64,000 nucleotides of DNA from Sycobia sp. Sy_11 (Eukaryota; Arthropoda; Insecta; Hymenoptera; Epichrysomallidae). The DNA lies in assembly GCA_018907035.1 (NCBI GenBank), contig JACCIC010000151.1, positions 124,001-188,000 on the forward strand, given 5' to 3'. Of the stretch, positions 62,503-64,000 are shown one piece after another. The notes beneath the pieces were generated by a model. It had not been told where the DNA came from. It did not search any database and worked only from the letters and a program-made list of their open reading frames with translations. The position numbers were made by a program, and so were the translations under genes. Numbering within the stretch: position 1 is the stretch's first letter; each line of letters begins with the position of its first letter.

Positions 62503-64000
62503 GTAAGTTTACCTTTTAACTTTTTATTTAAGCATCAATTGTTGTATTTCATACTTTTTGATTGCTCTGTTAATCCTTTATAGTACCTATCTTATTTTCG
62601 AATTGATGCTGTGATGTAAAATTTAACAACCTTCATGTGCATTTAGGTTTTCGCTACTAATTTAATTTTACTGTTATGACTAACTCTAATATCATTGATG
62701 TTCAAAAAACTTAAATTATTGTTTAACTGTATTTCTCTTGAAAATTGTATCCCTATCGTTGGTGGAATTTCAAAAATCCACCACTTCGTATAGAGAATAT
62801 TCAGACAATAGGGTCTCGTTAAATGGCAGACGCAATACTATGTCTACATTTTTTAATCCAGAAAGTACTTACAATAAGGAAATTAGATAATTTGCTTGAT
62901 ACATACGGTTTCTTGCTTAACTTAATGCCACTACATCTATCGATTAACAAAAAGAACCACTGATTAATATAATAAAGTAGTAAATATTTTTATTGGTCAC
63001 TCAGTCATATTAATAAGCTAATGTGATTATTTACTTTCAAATTCATAATATTATTCGATAAAAAACTGTATTATCTATAAAAATATCTATTGCTAAAATT
63101 TTATTTTTATTCTGAAGCTTTCTCTCTGAATACACACCAAACTATTGGTATTTGTCTTCATCGAATATAATTTTGAATAAAAGCAAATTTATATAATTGA
63201 ATGAAGTAGTATATATTAATTTTATGTACTTAACAGTTTTTAAAATTAATATTATAGAATATGTACTTAATATTATTACCCATCTTATTACATTTGTTGT
63301 AAATTTTTCCCTTATTTTATATGAAACGAATAGATTTACTATTTGTGGTAAAAGAAATCATGCCAATAATGAAAAACATCATTTACACCTCAGGTATTGT
63401 TCTAAATACAAGTTTCTGTAACTGTTGATTATGGATTACTCATAATATTTTTCATATTCAAGATAGTACAGCTAATATAATGTTAACAAACCTTATAAGA
63501 AATAGCTGTCAGTCGATTTGGCGAAAATGTTTGAATAGTTATATTATGCCACATCATATTTGTGAGTATGACATATGAAAATTATTCATTTTTGACGCAA
63601 TAGAATTTGAAAAATTATAATATGCACATTATCTTATATTACCAAAGACTATTGGCAAACAGATACATGATTGAAAAGATTTCTTTCGTATTCATAGCAG
63701 AAGGAAAAACATACGGGAACGCGTCACAAAATTCTTTTTTTGTGTTTGCTCGCATCGCTTACTTTATAATGGTAAGTTTTACCTTACTGAAGTAGACAAC
63801 GAAATGTCAATATGCGTTCTAATACTACAGATAAGGAGTGGCCTTTTATGCCTTAGCTTTCTACCTGCAATCAAGTTTGGACACTGAGAACTATAAGTAA
63901 GGTATGTTTCCGTGCTGGAGGAGAGATTTTTCAGAGTTCTAGTAGACTACGTTGATAAAAAATCTAGTTCATTTAATGAAAATACGTTGACACACGTGAC
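62503..64000 (+). other. Start of p115 intron 10, no further exon recognised
   Basis: I searched for the short acidic Glu/Asp-rich terminal exon of p115 and did not see one. Small frames at 63197-63421 and 63607-63795 have no known motif. Confidence 0.5.

Noticed and set aside
62503..62583. Possible end of p115 by read-through to the stop at 62583
   Set aside because: The GTAAGT donor is strong and the read-through is hydrophobic, unlike the acidic p115 C-terminus.
63197..63421. Frame with Cys and several His, considered as a zinc finger
   Set aside because: Spacing fits no known finger and the frame starts in AT-rich intron; likely chance.
1..64000. CRISPR arrays, rRNA or operons
   Set aside because: Regular spacer-repeat structure, rRNA sequence and polycistronic layout were looked for and not seen; spliced gene and TE types show a eukaryote.

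Overview
This is eukaryotic, AT-rich and almost certainly insect DNA. My best guess is a hymenopteran such as an ant, from the mix of mauritiana-type mariners, R1-clade LINEs, Gypsy elements and Penelope-like elements (PLEs). That is an inference, and I cannot name the species. The window lies inside one plus-strand host gene, the vesicle-tethering factor p115/USO1. Ten consecutive coding exons (114-62502) join in frame through GT/AG sites and follow the p115 protein from about residue 20 to just before its acidic C-terminus. The first and last exons are outside the window. Only about 2.4 kb of 64 kb is host coding sequence.

The rest is intron, and four introns of 11.6-16.5 kb are filled with nested transposable elements. 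Intron 3 (939-16209) holds a foldback repeat carrying a small TIR element, an old R1 fragment, a long R1-clade LINE on the minus strand (R1-A, 3137-8220), a Gypsy fragment and a mariner with a second mariner inside it. Intron 5 (16621-33155) holds an inverted second copy of the outer mariner, a plus-strand Gypsy (Gypsy-A) interrupted by a TTAA-flanked piggyBac-like element that itself contains an RNase H-bearing LINE fragment, a PLE fragment, and a minus-strand Gypsy (Gypsy-B) with a primer-binding site and LTR remains. Intron 6 (33329-47993) holds two fused mariners, an LTR element inserted in one of them, a second R1-clade LINE (R1-B) inserted in that element's 3' LTR, another mariner, a PLE fragment and a short ribozyme-bearing PLE unit. 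Intron 7 (48422-60072) holds an inverted PLE dimer, a mariner between 263-bp direct repeats, and a PLE with RT plus GIY-YIG domains built as an inverted dimer.

The most unusual signals concern how these elements sit around host exons. PLE units carrying hammerhead-ribozyme motifs, with clear 13-bp target-site duplications, lie in opposite orientation on both sides of exon 7. Two opposite-orientation mariner copies bracket exons 4-5. Both arrangements should let the pre-mRNA fold into long intramolecular duplexes around exons, and three of the ribozymes are in the sense orientation of the host transcript. No element coding region looks fully intact. Most have frameshifts, stops or lost catalytic residues. 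I saw no rRNA gene, CRISPR array or bacterial-type operon.
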